In this document: positions 16,243 to 26,114 of the stretch, piece after piece
Layout of the letters: each line of letters begins with the position of its first letter
Position numbering within the stretch: the stretch's first letter is position 1
Assembly: GCA_016935665.1 (NCBI GenBank)
Contig: JAFGQN010000139.1
Coordinates: 1 to 57,391 of the forward strand
Direction of reading: 5' to 3'
Length of the DNA: 57,391 bases
Origin: Deltaproteobacteria bacterium
GTDB lineage: Bacteria; Myxococcota_A; Polyangia; JAAYKL01
Notes under the pieces: model-generated
Told to the model about the DNA's origin: nothing
Database searches by the model: none
What the model saw: only the letters and a program-made list of their open reading frames with translations
Program-made: the position numbers and the translations under genes

Positions 16243-19038
16243 TTATATTAGCTTTTTCACCAGTGTGGTGGTTTTTCCAGATTTAATGGTCACATTAAAA
16301 CTTTTGTCGATACCAAAACCTTCGTTTTGAACAGTGACTTTATACTTGCCCGGCTTCAATGCCTTTTTCACCAGAGGTGTATTCTTTACAAAAGTGCCGT
16401 TGATAAACACTTTCGACCAGGGCTGCGTCTGTACCGACAAATATCCATCCGCCCCGTCACCTCCGCCACTGTCATTGTCGTTGGACGCTGCCGCCGGATG
16501 GGAAGCCCCACCACCAGAAGATGCCGGCTTATGAACGGGTTGAGCCGAAGACGTGGGTGTGCGCTTCACCACAGCCGAAGCAGCTTCGCAGGGAACGGCA
16601 GGCAGGGAAATCTTTGACTCTCCGGTTTCAATATCGCTTTTTGAAAGAGGTCGAACAACGCTGCGTGCGCCACAACTGTACTCCACTTCGTATTCCCGGC
16701 CAGTCTCGATTTCATGGGTAGCCGGTGTCACTCCCAGATTTATCTTTTTGCCGGCATCCAGCAAGGCCACTCTGTTTCCCTGCGGTTTCGTATTGAACGT
16801 TACTTCAACCTGGGCAAGAACCAGTTTCTTCAGAGGAAGTCTGGCCGTTTTGCCCTTTTCAATATCCACCTCAAATTTGAGCTCTGAATATTTGTCCTTG
16901 CTGATTTTAACCTCATGAGTTCCCGGTTCAAGATCCGAAATCGTCATTGGAGTGGTGTCTCCTGAAATAACCTTTCCGTCGATTTCCACGGTACATCCAG
17001 GCGGATCGGATTCCACGTACAAACCGCTGCCACCCGCTTTTTCAAGTGTTACTTCTGTGGTGAACCTTTTTTTGGGGCGCACGTCGAAAATCAGTTCCTT
17101 CTCAGCGTATCCTTCGCGATTAATAATAAACGAATGCTGCCCGATGGATAAATCCTCAATCAGCATAGGGGACACATTCTGAGGAATTTTACGGGAACCA
17201 TCCACGACCACGGAAAGTTCATCTCCGGGGGTGATGTTCAATTCTATTTGCCCAGTATTAGAGAGGCCAAACTTAAAAATACCTACCACCGCCGCTACAG
17301 CGACAATCACGCCAACCGCGACGCCAATAATGAGAGATTTTGTCTTGTTTTTCCGTTTTCGGGACGGCGAATAAGAAACGGGTTCATTGATCCGAGTGGG
17401 CGCTGCCAGGCTTGGTCGTGGTCCTGTCTGCGCCAGGGAAGGCGGAGGTCCAGCGGACAATGTTCGGGTTGCCACTGCAGCCATTTGAACCGCAGTATCC
17501 TTGGTGTAAATGTTTGTCGGTTCCTCATCGTCATCCCAGTCCATATCCATGTTGTCATTGGATTGAGAACTGGCCATCCCCAAATCCAATCCACCCTGAG
17601 GAGGACTGGAAAACGATGGCAACGAAGGCCCTGGGGGGAGTGGCAACGACGAAGCACCCCCGGATGGTTTCGGTGGCGGTGGCGTAATTCCAGGCCCTGT
17701 GCCCAAAGGCGTAGATAGAATAGGACTACTGGATTCCGAAGTACTCGATGCACTGGAGGGTGATCCAGTGGGTCTTGGCGGAGGCGGCGCAGCTACAGCC
17801 GGCATTCCCAGCATTGTTTTTTTCACGTCATGAGATGCGACCCCGGCCTGAGGCGCGGTTCGGACTCCGATTGCGCCACCCGAAGGCGACGGAGATGGTG
17901 GTGCAGGCATTCCTGAACCAGCGGGGCGGGGCGGAGCGGGTGGCACCGTCACTCCTCCTGGAGAAGGTCTTGGAACGGTTGGTGACGACACTTTCCCCGG
18001 CGGTACAGGAACGGCTTTTCCACTGCCCGTTTTTGAAGCGCGTGGTGGTGGTGGTACAGAAGAGCGAAGCACACTGTCATCGAATTCCTCGGCGGCAGCC
18101 GCATTTTTCTCTATATCTTCCCGGAATACCTCCTGCATAAAAGACAAGAGATCTTTTCGGGAGAAGAAACTTCCGGACGTATACATATAGCTTTGCAAAT
18201 CGTCATGTAAATCCATTGCACTCTGATAGCGTTCCTCGACTTCTTTACTCAGTGCTTTGAGAACTATTTTTTCCAGTTCCACAGGAATTCGCTTGTTAAA
18301 CGAGGATGGTGCAACGATGTCCACATTTCGAACTTTTTCAAGCGTGGAGAAATCAGATTCGCCAATAAAAAGTCTCTCTCCGGTAAGCAATTCCCATAAG
18401 CAGATTCCTACCGCGAAAATATCGGATCGACGGTCCAGTGACAGACCGCGAACCTGCTCGGGAGACATATAACCGAACTTTCCTTTCAGAATACCGGCCT
18501 GCGTTTTTCCTGCCTTGCCAGCCGCTTTGGCGATACCAAAATCGATGAGCTTTACTTGCCCGTCAAAGGAAATAAGTACGTTTTGAGGAGATACATCACG
18601 GTGAACAAGGTTCAAATCTCTACCGGCGCTGTCCTTTTTATTATGCGCATAATCGAGTCCCTCACACATTTTCATCGTGATATAAACAGCCATGGAAAAT
18701 GGCACTGTCTGCGCTTTCTTGCGCATGCGATCGAAAATGGCACGGAGATCCTTGCCTTCGACATATTCCATGGCGATAAAATATGAATCGCCCACCTTCC
18801 CCAGGTCGTCAATTCGCGCAATATTTGCGTGATTCAACTGTACGGCGATTTTCGCCTCGTCAATGAACATTGTGATAAATTCTTCATCTTCAGCAATGCT
18901 CGGCAGAATCCGCTTCACAGCCAGCAGACGTTCAAATCCCTCCACACCGAAAGCTTTTGCTTTAAAAACTTCCGCCATCCCACCAACGCTGATTCTATCC
19001 AACAAGTAATATTTCCCAAAAGGAACAGGCTTTTTCAC
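16243..19038 (-). CDS. transmembrane Ser/Thr kinase with PEGA domains
   Basis: This is a 931-residue kinase. Residues about 8-275 form the catalytic domain: ISVGGMAEVF loop, Lys42 in LAVKRI, catalytic loop LVHRDVSPQN, DFG and the SPE form of the APE motif. A long Pro/Ser/Gly-rich stretch (about 310-490) and a short acidic patch with DMDWDDDEEP lead to a transmembrane helix at about 566-591. Outside lie two PEGA-type beta domains (about 597-665 and 668-733), a further beta region, a Ser/Pro/Gly/Asp-rich linker and a third PEGA domain at the C-terminus (about 860-931). PEGA domains are thought to bind surface polymers or envelope partners. It heads a two-gene unit with the exported protein below. 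Substrates are unknown. Confidence 0.9.
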   Translation of the reverse strand: MKKPVPFGKYYLLDRISVGGMAEVFKAKAFGVEGFERLLAVKRILPSIAEDEEFITMFIDEAKIAVQLNHANIARIDDLGKVGDSYFIAMEYVEGKDLRAIFDRMRKKAQTVPFSMAVYITMKMCEGLDYAHNKKDSAGRDLNLVHRDVSPQNVLISFDGQVKLIDFGIAKAAGKAGKTQAGILKGKFGYMSPEQVRGLSLDRRSDIFAVGICLWELLTGERLFIGESDFSTLEKVRNVDIVAPSSFNKRIPVELEKIVLKALSKEVEERYQSAMDLHDDLQSYMYTSGSFFSRKDLLSFMQEVFREDIEKNAAAAEEFDDSVLRSSVPPPPRASKTGSGKAVPVPPGKVSSPTVPRPSPGGVTVPPAPPRPAGSGMPAPPSPSPSGGAIGVRTAPQAGVASHDVKKTMLGMPAVAAPPPPRPTGSPSSASSTSESSSPILSTPLGTGPGITPPPPKPSGGASSLPLPPGPSLPSFSSPPQGGLDLGMASSQSNDNMDMDWDDDEEPTNIYTKDTAVQMAAVATRTLSAGPPPSLAQTGPRPSLAAPTRINEPVSYSPSRKRKNKTKSLIIGVAVGVIVAVAAVVGIFKFGLSNTGQIELNITPGDELSVVVDGSRKIPQNVSPMLIEDLSIGQHSFIINREGYAEKELIFDVRPKKRFTTEVTLEKAGGSGLYVESDPPGCTVEIDGKVISGDTTPMTISDLEPGTHEVKISKDKYSELKFEVDIEKGKTARLPLKKLVLAQVEVTFNTKPQGNRVALLDAGKKINLGVTPATHEIETGREYEVEYSCGARSVVRPLSKSDIETGESKISLPAVPCEAASAVVKRTPTSSAQPVHKPASSGGGASHPAAASNDNDSGGGDGADGYLSVQTQPWSKVFINGTFVKNTPLVKKALKPGKYKVTVQNEGFGIDKSFNVTIKSGKTTTLVKKLI

Positions 19039-19570
19039 AGAGTCACTCCAATTTTCATGAATTACGCTATCTAAAAATCGAGTATTGGGTTCTAATTTTG
19101 CGCAGAAAATATCTCACGAGCGCTATTCTAAGTCAATAATCTAAAAGAAAGTAGTTTTTTATGCAGTTTTGAATCATCCATCGCTACCTGGCAAAATGGT
19201 TTGGGTTTTACAAATTTTTTTTTGTGAGTAATCATATCAGGAAAGCAGAAAGCCGCGGAAGGAAAATTTGAGCGCATTTTTCATACGGAAACCGTCATAT
19301 GACAACACGGGCTAAAAAAGTTCAATACTCCGAAGACCGATACACTTCAGTTTTCCACGCGAGAACAAATTGCACACAGAAGGTAAATGTCATGGAAATA
19401 GTTCGTACCTAAAAAGAACAGTTTTGTTTTGATTTGTTTTTGGGGCAGAACGGTCGGCAGCCAGGTTTTGTTCATCCCCGCTTGCCCACTCAAATATGCT
19501 GATTTCTTTACTTCGGCAATTAATACGGCAATATATTAGCAACTCTGTAACTGACAGGAAAAGGTTTTCA
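19039..19570. other. 532-base gap between divergent kinase and HEAT-repeat genes
   Basis: The stretch is AT-rich and holds no credible gene on either strand; the only open frames are under 30 codons. It must carry the promoters for the kinase at 19038 and the HEAT-repeat gene at 19571. I see no convincing -35/-10 pair, strong hairpin or known RNA. A TGGCAAAATGGTTTGG stretch near 19190 slightly resembles a sigma54 site but lacks the GC at -12. Confidence 0.4.
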
Positions 19571-20449
19571 ATGCGTACACGGTATCATTTATACACATTT
19601 TCCATTTTAGGCATCATTTTGACACTAATTGTATCTTCGTCGGTCCTGAGCAAGGGGAAACCAAAGCAAAAGGCGAACCCCCAATCCTCTCCGCAGGCGG
19701 AATCAGTTGCGCCTGCCCAGGATGAAGAATATCTCAAACTTGTCAAAGACCTTCAAAGCGCCAACCCTGAGAAGGTGGTTTTTGCGATTCAAATGCTCGG
19801 CGCCACGGGGAATCAGGATGCCTGCAAACATCTGATTAAACTTCTGAAAAAAGGTCCTGGCAACGATATTACAGATCTCGCTATTCAAACGCTCGGCGCC
19901 ATATCAAATCCTGAGGCCATTGACACATTAACAGAGTACCTAAATCATCGGCGTTCAGAAACGCGTGTTGCAGCAATATTCGCGTTGGAAGTTTTCTCCT
20001 CTGCCAAAATTAAAAATGCCCTGGAACACAAACTCAGGGATTCAAATCCCGAGGTTCGGGCAACGGCCGCAATATCACTTGGCAAAAAGGGGGACGTATC
20101 GTCTGTCCCTATTCTGTTTAAAGCCTTTGATCGCGGCGTAAATGAAGCAGCAATATCAATCGGTCTTCTGGGTTCTGGAGAAGACGCGCTTCACCTGGCA
20201 GACTATCTTGGAAAAATTGATATTTCCGTTTTGCTGCCAGGCTTTAGAGCGTTCATGCTTGGCAAACGCCTCGATGAAGGAGTTAAGCTTCAACTTTTAA
20301 ACATTCTTTTCGATTTTGCCGGTCCGGAAGTCCGACAGTTTGCAGTGCAGCTGAGGGCGATACTCAAAGCTGAGCAACCGGAGATGGAATACGACGATCC
20401 GATTTTGAAAATGCTAAGCAAAATGGTCAACCAGATTGCACAGGATTAG
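19571..20449 (+). CDS. exported HEAT-repeat protein
   Basis: I choose the ATG at 19571 because an AGGAAAAGG site precedes it and it begins a signal peptide (YHLYTFSILGIILTLIVSSS); the frame is open back to 19496. The product has 292 residues. After a short Lys/Gln/Pro-rich linker come about six helical HEAT-like repeats with the usual spacing (for example ALEVFSSAKIKNALEHKL followed by PEVRATAAISLGKKGD). HEAT arrays act as protein-binding scaffolds. The stop is 18 bases before a second exported protein that also contains HEAT-like repeats, so the two probably work together in the periplasm. Confidence 0.85.
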   Translation: MRTRYHLYTFSILGIILTLIVSSSVLSKGKPKQKANPQSSPQAESVAPAQDEEYLKLVKDLQSANPEKVVFAIQMLGATGNQDACKHLIKLLKKGPGNDITDLAIQTLGAISNPEAIDTLTEYLNHRRSETRVAAIFALEVFSSAKIKNALEHKLRDSNPEVRATAAISLGKKGDVSSVPILFKAFDRGVNEAAISIGLLGSGEDALHLADYLGKIDISVLLPGFRAFMLGKRLDEGVKLQLLNILFDFAGPEVRQFAVQLRAILKAEQPEMEYDDPILKMLSKMVNQIAQD

Positions 20450-20467
20450 GCCGAAGGAGCAACGGAC

Positions 20468-22753
20468 ATGAAATCAAAACATATCACCCAATACGCCGTC
20501 CCCACCCTCCTGTCTGCGCTGACGATTTTCTGTTTCGGCGCCACCGGTGAAATTTGCGGACCACTCTTTGAGACGACCGCAGATGCATTTGAAGCAAAGT
20601 TTCCGGAAAACAAATCTGATGACTTAAAAAGCGTCACAAGTAAACTCGACACTGAAAAGAAATACCAGATACAAAACTCATCAGGACAACCACTGCTCAT
20701 TTTTACCACCAGTACCCCTAAAAGCGCGGTTGTGGCGTACGATTTGAAAAAAAAGAAAACGGCGTGGCAAGTCCAGATTCCCATTAATTCGCCAGTCACA
20801 CTGAGCGGCAATACCTGTATTGTTCAGACGGGCTACGCCATCGCGGCATACAACGCCGGTACCGGCGCCATGATGTGGAGTATTCCCGTTGAAGAGGGGT
20901 GGACCTATTATGGTGCAGATGCAAACAACGATACTGTTGTACTATCCCTGGGAATAGGAAGTTCCAATGACGGTGCATATGCCAACGGAAAACTGATTGC
21001 ACTGAATCTGGCGGATGGAAAAGAGCGTTGGCAAAACATCACCGGCAATGGTTTGCTTGGCAATCCCGCAGTGGAGGATACCTTCGTTTTTGTTCCATGG
21101 AAAAAGAAACAGATAGCCATACTCAATCTGAATACTGGCGAAGAGGTCAGTCGACTCCGCGCGGATGACTTTACTGTCAATTTTGTTGAGGCCACACCGC
21201 ATGGCGTATTTTACGGAACAAACGCCACCGAGCAGCACGTGGCCGCACTTTTCAAACTGGACAAACATTCAATTAATGGCACACGGACGTCCTCCAATAA
21301 ATTTTTACCACTCGCCGGCGCAGCACCCAATCAGCCTGGATTCCATATTGACACGTTTACTAAGCCGGCCATCGAGCTGGCGAACTCCAATCGTATCCAA
21401 TATTACTGGCTTCCCGGGCCGGGAAAAGGTCGTGTCCAAATGGCCGCCAATACCTATTATCTCCACTATTGGAGATATATTTTTGCGTTTGACGCCCATT
21501 CTCACCAGGTGAAATGGACTTTCTTGTCCAGGGAAGATATTCACTCGCTCCAGGCAGTTGAAAATGGCCTTTTTGCAGTTACGGTTTCGGGGAATGTGCA
21601 CTATGCGGACGCCAATAACGGCCATGTGGACTGGATACTGAACACAGGTATAGAACCTACATCAGTTGTATTCGACGTCCAGGGATTCAGGCCCACTTTT
21701 GAACCAAACAGCGACATGCCCGATCCACGCACTGATCTTAAACAAATTATCAGGGATAAAGACAGCCGCATGCTGCCGGCGCGCATTTATGCAACAAAAC
21801 TGTTGGCCCGAAGTAAGGCGCCCGGTATTACCGGCGATCTGCTTGAGTTGCACGCCGATGCATCCATGCCCACCGCGCTGCAAAAAACAATCGTCGAAAA
21901 ACTTGCGGAACGGGAGAGCGGCGCCGAAGCACTCATCTCATCACTGAGTGTCCGATACGATTATCTCGAACAGATTGCAGCGCCTCCCATGAACGTCATT
22001 GCTCCAGCGCTCGCCAACATGCAGGCGAAGGAAGCGTTGCCTGGCCTGATGCAGCAAATACTCGATTACGAAACGCCAACAAAAAATATCGAGCCCATCG
22101 CAACCGCCATAAAGCAACTGGGAGATGCAACAGTTGTTGAGCCATTGATGGCATTTATCATTCGGTACCATGCGGATTCGTCATTTGTTGGCTACGAAGA
22201 TGCGCTCACACGCATCAGTGAAGTCATATTGAAGTTTGGCGCCGACAACCATAAAAAGGAAATTGAAGCCATTCGCGACAATGGGCAAACACTTCCGGAA
22301 TATAAAAAGCAACTTCTCACAATCCTGGATCCCGATGCGGATAAAAAAGCCATGGCATTGGCGATTAAAAAGGCACAGGAGGCTGAAATTGCACGGCAAC
22401 GCGCAGTGGAGTTAAAGGCGGCACAGGAACTTGCCAATAGACCATATTACCTTTCTCGTGATGACATTTCGTCGACCATTTCGCAACATGCCTATTTACT
22501 TAGACCGTGCATAAAAAGCGCGCTGGAAAACCGTCTTGGTTTGCGGCAGGTGCGCATGAAGTTCGCGATTACAGGAGAAACGGGTAAAGCAGCCGGGCTG
22601 CAAATTCTTCCCGCGGACATTCCCGGACTTCAGGAATGCCTTGCTGAGGGACTTTCTCAGATTGAATTTCCAAAATTCAAAAATGTGCGCCAAAGTGCCA
22701 GTCATACCATCCGTATCACAGGGGTTCGACGTCAACGGTCCACCCAACAGTAG
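20468..22753 (+). CDS. exported PQQ-propeller/HEAT protein with AgmX-like C-terminal domain
   Basis: This 761-residue protein has an AAGGAG site 9 bases before its ATG and a weak signal peptide (about residues 1-25). Residues about 70-400 contain PQQ-type beta-propeller blades (VVAYDLKKKKTAWQVQI, IAAYNAGTGAMMWSI, LIALNLADGKERWQNI, IFAFDAHSHQVKWTF). Residues about 415-600 look like HEAT repeats. A Lys/Ala/Glu-rich helix near 635-665 follows. The last 95 residues carry two cysteines and the pattern RMKFAITGETG...IEFPKF...IRITG, resembling the C-terminal domain of the kinase at 8237. It follows another exported HEAT protein closely. A periplasmic scaffold is the best guess; no catalytic site is visible. 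Confidence 0.8.
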   Translation: MKSKHITQYAVPTLLSALTIFCFGATGEICGPLFETTADAFEAKFPENKSDDLKSVTSKLDTEKKYQIQNSSGQPLLIFTTSTPKSAVVAYDLKKKKTAWQVQIPINSPVTLSGNTCIVQTGYAIAAYNAGTGAMMWSIPVEEGWTYYGADANNDTVVLSLGIGSSNDGAYANGKLIALNLADGKERWQNITGNGLLGNPAVEDTFVFVPWKKKQIAILNLNTGEEVSRLRADDFTVNFVEATPHGVFYGTNATEQHVAALFKLDKHSINGTRTSSNKFLPLAGAAPNQPGFHIDTFTKPAIELANSNRIQYYWLPGPGKGRVQMAANTYYLHYWRYIFAFDAHSHQVKWTFLSREDIHSLQAVENGLFAVTVSGNVHYADANNGHVDWILNTGIEPTSVVFDVQGFRPTFEPNSDMPDPRTDLKQIIRDKDSRMLPARIYATKLLARSKAPGITGDLLELHADASMPTALQKTIVEKLAERESGAEALISSLSVRYDYLEQIAAPPMNVIAPALANMQAKEALPGLMQQILDYETPTKNIEPIATAIKQLGDATVVEPLMAFIIRYHADSSFVGYEDALTRISEVILKFGADNHKKEIEAIRDNGQTLPEYKKQLLTILDPDADKKAMALAIKKAQEAEIARQRAVELKAAQELANRPYYLSRDDISSTISQHAYLLRPCIKSALENRLGLRQVRMKFAITGETGKAAGLQILPADIPGLQECLAEGLSQIEFPKFKNVRQSASHTIRITGVRRQRSTQQ

Positions 22754-22789
22754 CACTCGATACGCCCTGCAATCTGTCCGCAATCGGGT

Positions 22790-24181
22790 TTAAAAAATCT
22801 TGTCAGGATTCAGCAATCCTTTAGGATCAAACACTTGCTTAATACTTCTTTGCAATGCGATTAGAGATGTGCCCTGCTCCCAGGGTAGATATGGCTTCTT
22901 CGCTATTCCCACGCCATGTTCCCCGGTGATTGTCCCCCCCAGCGCGAGGGTCAACCGGAAAACTTCAGCAACAACCGGAGTAACGTTGAAACCCTCATCG
23001 TCCCAAAGCACATTCACGTGGTAGTTTCCATCCCCAGCGTGCCCGTATGATGCGACTTTCACACCAAATCGTTTTGAAATTTTCTTCAAACCTGTAAGCA
23101 GTTGTGGCGCAAGCGAACGCGGAACCACGATGTCTTCCGATACCTTGTGTCTGGCCGTTTCAGCGACGGCATCAGACATAACTCTTCGGGCTGCCCAAAG
23201 CTTTTCCCTATCACCACCATGTCTCGCCATCAAAATCTCTCCTGCGCCCAGTGTTTCGCAGACATCTGCCAGTTGCAATGTTGCCCGTTCAACCAATTCT
23301 TCGCTATCGCCATCCATTTCCGCCAAAATAAGTGCACCGGTGCCGTCGTCGATTCCGGTGACGCCTTTGGTTCGCAAAACATCCACAATTGTGGTGTCCA
23401 TAAACTCAAGAACTCGCGGTACAATTCCTGCGGCTACAATCCTGGACACCGCAATACCCGCAGATTCTTCATCAGGCATTGGAATAAGCAGTGTCGAAAG
23501 CACGGGCGGCTTTCGCGTCAGTCTCAATGTTATCTGAGAGAAAACCCCCAGAGTCCCTTCCGAGCCAACCATCAGCGCTGTCACATCGTATCCCGTCACC
23601 CCTTTTACCGTCCTTTTCCCCGAAACAACAACATCTCCCCCCATCAGAACAGAACGAAGTCCCATCACGTATTCCCGTGTGACTCCATATTTAAATGCCC
23701 GTGGTCCACCGGCATTGTGGGCAACATTGCCGCCAATCGTGCAGGTGTCGAGGCTATTGGGATCCGGTGGATAAAAAAGACCCTCATTTTCCACCATTGA
23801 CTGCAGATTCCCTGTTACTATACCGGGGCGCACAACGGCCAACAGATTTTCCCGGTCCACTTCCAGAAGTTGATCCAGGCGAGTCATATCCAGAACAAGT
23901 CCACCTCTTAAAGGAATCGCGCCCCCCGCTTTCCCTGTCCCGGCACCACGGGCAACAACTGGAACATTGTACTCATTTGCCATTTTTAAAACCGAGGTCA
24001 ACTCGTCTTCGCTTTTCACTCTTACCGCCACGTCCGGCATTACCCCTTCGCAATGAGATTTATCTCTTGAAAATTGAGCCAGAATATCGGAATCCACTAT
24101 AACTCGACTATCACCGAGACTGCGAGACAAAGCCACTGCAAATAAATCGACAGCACGTTTTTCTAAATTTTGATTGGTCAT
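22790..24181 (-). CDS. glcD: FAD-linked oxidase of the GlcD/D-lactate dehydrogenase family
   Basis: I start at the ATG at 24181 (MTNQNLEKRA...), giving 463 residues, close to the family norm; the frame opens 20 codons earlier. The FAD-binding PCMH-type domain shows PVVARGAGTGKAGGAIPLRG and PNSLDTCTIGGNVAHNAGG. The C-terminal cap has ASYGHAGDGNYHVNVL and TITGEHGVG, both family signatures. Such enzymes oxidise glycolate, D-lactate or a similar 2-hydroxy acid to the 2-oxo acid. No glcE or glcF partner is adjacent, so the substrate is open and a stand-alone D-lactate dehydrogenase is as likely. It lies downstream of the kinase at 24359 on the same strand, with a 177-base gap. Confidence 0.85.
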   Translation of the reverse strand: MTNQNLEKRAVDLFAVALSRSLGDSRVIVDSDILAQFSRDKSHCEGVMPDVAVRVKSEDELTSVLKMANEYNVPVVARGAGTGKAGGAIPLRGGLVLDMTRLDQLLEVDRENLLAVVRPGIVTGNLQSMVENEGLFYPPDPNSLDTCTIGGNVAHNAGGPRAFKYGVTREYVMGLRSVLMGGDVVVSGKRTVKGVTGYDVTALMVGSEGTLGVFSQITLRLTRKPPVLSTLLIPMPDEESAGIAVSRIVAAGIVPRVLEFMDTTIVDVLRTKGVTGIDDGTGALILAEMDGDSEELVERATLQLADVCETLGAGEILMARHGGDREKLWAARRVMSDAVAETARHKVSEDIVVPRSLAPQLLTGLKKISKRFGVKVASYGHAGDGNYHVNVLWDDEGFNVTPVVAEVFRLTLALGGTITGEHGVGIAKKPYLPWEQGTSLIALQRSIKQVFDPKGLLNPDKIF

Positions 24182-24358
24182 GCATCCGTGTTTATCCACA
24201 TTTTGTAAGGGATACAAGCACAAGACTGCGCAATTTATCAAACTCAGGAATTCATATCTGCGAATAGATCATACCTTTTGCGGAAAAAGAGGCTGGGCTA
24301 ACATTTAAAAGAAATCAATGATAGAAATGAATCAAATTGATGAGAAAACCAGAGAAAA

Positions 24359-25933
24359 CTATTCACCCCATGGGTCGGCATAATCAATCTTGCGTCTCGG
24401 CTTCTTCGCCGGCTTCTTTTCCTTCTCCGGCTCTTCAGCTTTGACCTCTTCGATTTTAATCTGTTTGCGGTTTTTCTTTGTCTGCTTGCTGGTTTTGGTT
24501 TTCGAACTTCTATGAGTCGACTCATTTGAAGATTCAACAACTTCCTCACGCTTCAATTCATATGAAAGCGAAAGGTCTTTGTCAAAAATCAACATTTCCG
24601 AAATCGCTTTATATCCCGGGGCAGCGACAACAATGGACCGGTTCACATCGCTTTTTACAAACGCACCCGCATATGGATTCCCAACTGCAGCGCCATCTAT
24701 GGTAATGGTTGCAGATTCAGGAGTTGCATGAACTTTCAACTGCACCTGTTCCATCGTGTTTTTGCCTGATTTATTTTCTTCAGGCTCCGGTTTGGGCTGC
24801 ACCAACGGCTTTTGCAGGATATCATTTTGTACCGGATTACTCAAATCAGACTGTGATATTTCCCCACTTTTACTCATCCATGCCACGATGCCCACACCTA
24901 CTGCAAGCACGACTGCGGCAGCTGCGCCCAGGATCAGTGGCAGCCGACTTTTTGGCGCTGTTATGCCGCTTTGAGTCATTTCAAGAGGGGTGGCAGTAAC
25001 AGTCTGTGTTCGTCGGACAGCAGCCGTCCGATGTGTTCCAAGATTCAATGCCCCCGTGGGATCCATCATGCCCGGAACATACGCAATGAGTCGAGATTTA
25101 AACTCATCGCAATCCATAAACCGATCCTCGGGATCGCGAGCCATTGCGATTTTAATGGTTTCGGCAATATCCTCTGGCAAATCCGGATTCAACATTTCCG
25201 GCAAAGGAGGATCTTCCGTTAAAATCTTTATCAACAGCGCGTTGTAATTGGGTGCGTCAAACGGCAGGTGCCCTGTCAACATCTGATACATAATGACGCC
25301 CATGGCGTAAATATCTGAACGAGGTGTCAGGTTCTGCTCGCCTCTGGCCTGTTCGGGAGACATATAATGCGGCGTTCCGAGCACTGTGCCGGTTTGCGTC
25401 AATGCCTTTTGACCATCCGTTTCCAGTTCCTTGAACTTGGATATGCCAAAATCAAGCAATTTTACGTAATCAGGATTTGATGATTTACTGATCAAATAGA
25501 TGTTCTCAGGCTTCAAATCTCTATGAATAATATGTACATCGTGGGCAGCCTGAAGGGCCGAAAGCGCCTGAACCATTATGCGAGCGGTTCTCTCAACGCT
25601 CTGAATCCCTTCGGTTTCAAGAAGGCCTTTAACGTCCGTCCCTTCGAGATACTCCATTACGATGTATGGCGCTTCGTCGTCGGAACTCCCCATATCGGTT
25701 ATTTCGATGATATTCTCGTGACCAATTTTCGCGGCGGCCTGCGCTTCTCGTTGAAAACGGGTAACCACTTCATCGTTGTTCGCATATTGCGGATGAAGAA
25801 ATTTTACTGCCAATCTGCGGTTGATTAGTTCGTGTTGCGCCTCGTATACAGCACCCATCCCGCCTTCTCCGAGAAGAGATACGAGCTTATACTTTTTGTC
25901 CAGGATGGTTCCAACCCGCTCGCCTTGAGTCAT
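24359..25933 (-). CDS. transmembrane Ser/Thr kinase with PEGA-like domain and basic tail
   Basis: The 524-residue protein has a complete PknB-type kinase domain at about 15-280: LLGEGGMGAVY, Lys44 in LAVKFL, IIHRDLKPEN, LDFGISKF and SPEQARGE. A transmembrane helix lies at about 327-352 (LPLILGAAAAVVLAVGVGIV). Residues about 395-462 form a PEGA-like beta domain (ATPESATITIDGAAVGNPYA). The last 60 residues are very rich in Lys and Glu and end in DPWGE. Translation starts at an ATG 6 bases after GGAAG. It sits between smc and the oxidase gene on the same strand, but with gaps near 180 bases on both sides, so it may have its own promoter. Confidence 0.9.
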   Translation of the reverse strand: MTQGERVGTILDKKYKLVSLLGEGGMGAVYEAQHELINRRLAVKFLHPQYANNDEVVTRFQREAQAAAKIGHENIIEITDMGSSDDEAPYIVMEYLEGTDVKGLLETEGIQSVERTARIMVQALSALQAAHDVHIIHRDLKPENIYLISKSSNPDYVKLLDFGISKFKELETDGQKALTQTGTVLGTPHYMSPEQARGEQNLTPRSDIYAMGVIMYQMLTGHLPFDAPNYNALLIKILTEDPPLPEMLNPDLPEDIAETIKIAMARDPEDRFMDCDEFKSRLIAYVPGMMDPTGALNLGTHRTAAVRRTQTVTATPLEMTQSGITAPKSRLPLILGAAAAVVLAVGVGIVAWMSKSGEISQSDLSNPVQNDILQKPLVQPKPEPEENKSGKNTMEQVQLKVHATPESATITIDGAAVGNPYAGAFVKSDVNRSIVVAAPGYKAISEMLIFDKDLSLSYELKREEVVESSNESTHRSSKTKTSKQTKKNRKQIKIEEVKAEEPEKEKKPAKKPRRKIDYADPWGE

Positions 25934-26114
25934 TGTCTTCTTCCGTTATTTAAATCACAATTCAGAATTATAGATATTATAATGCTTCAACTAACACAAC
26001 GCTATATATACTTACGCAAGAATTGCACAGCAATTTAGTTTCGTACAGAAGAAAAGTGGCTTTTTTTTTAAAAAACTCGCCAATATTACAAATTTACTGC
26101 AATAGACTTCAAGC

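Noticed and set aside
19186-19206. Possible sigma54 promoter TGGCAAAATGGTTTGG
   Set aside because: The -12 element lacks the required GC at fixed spacing and the strand fit is weak.
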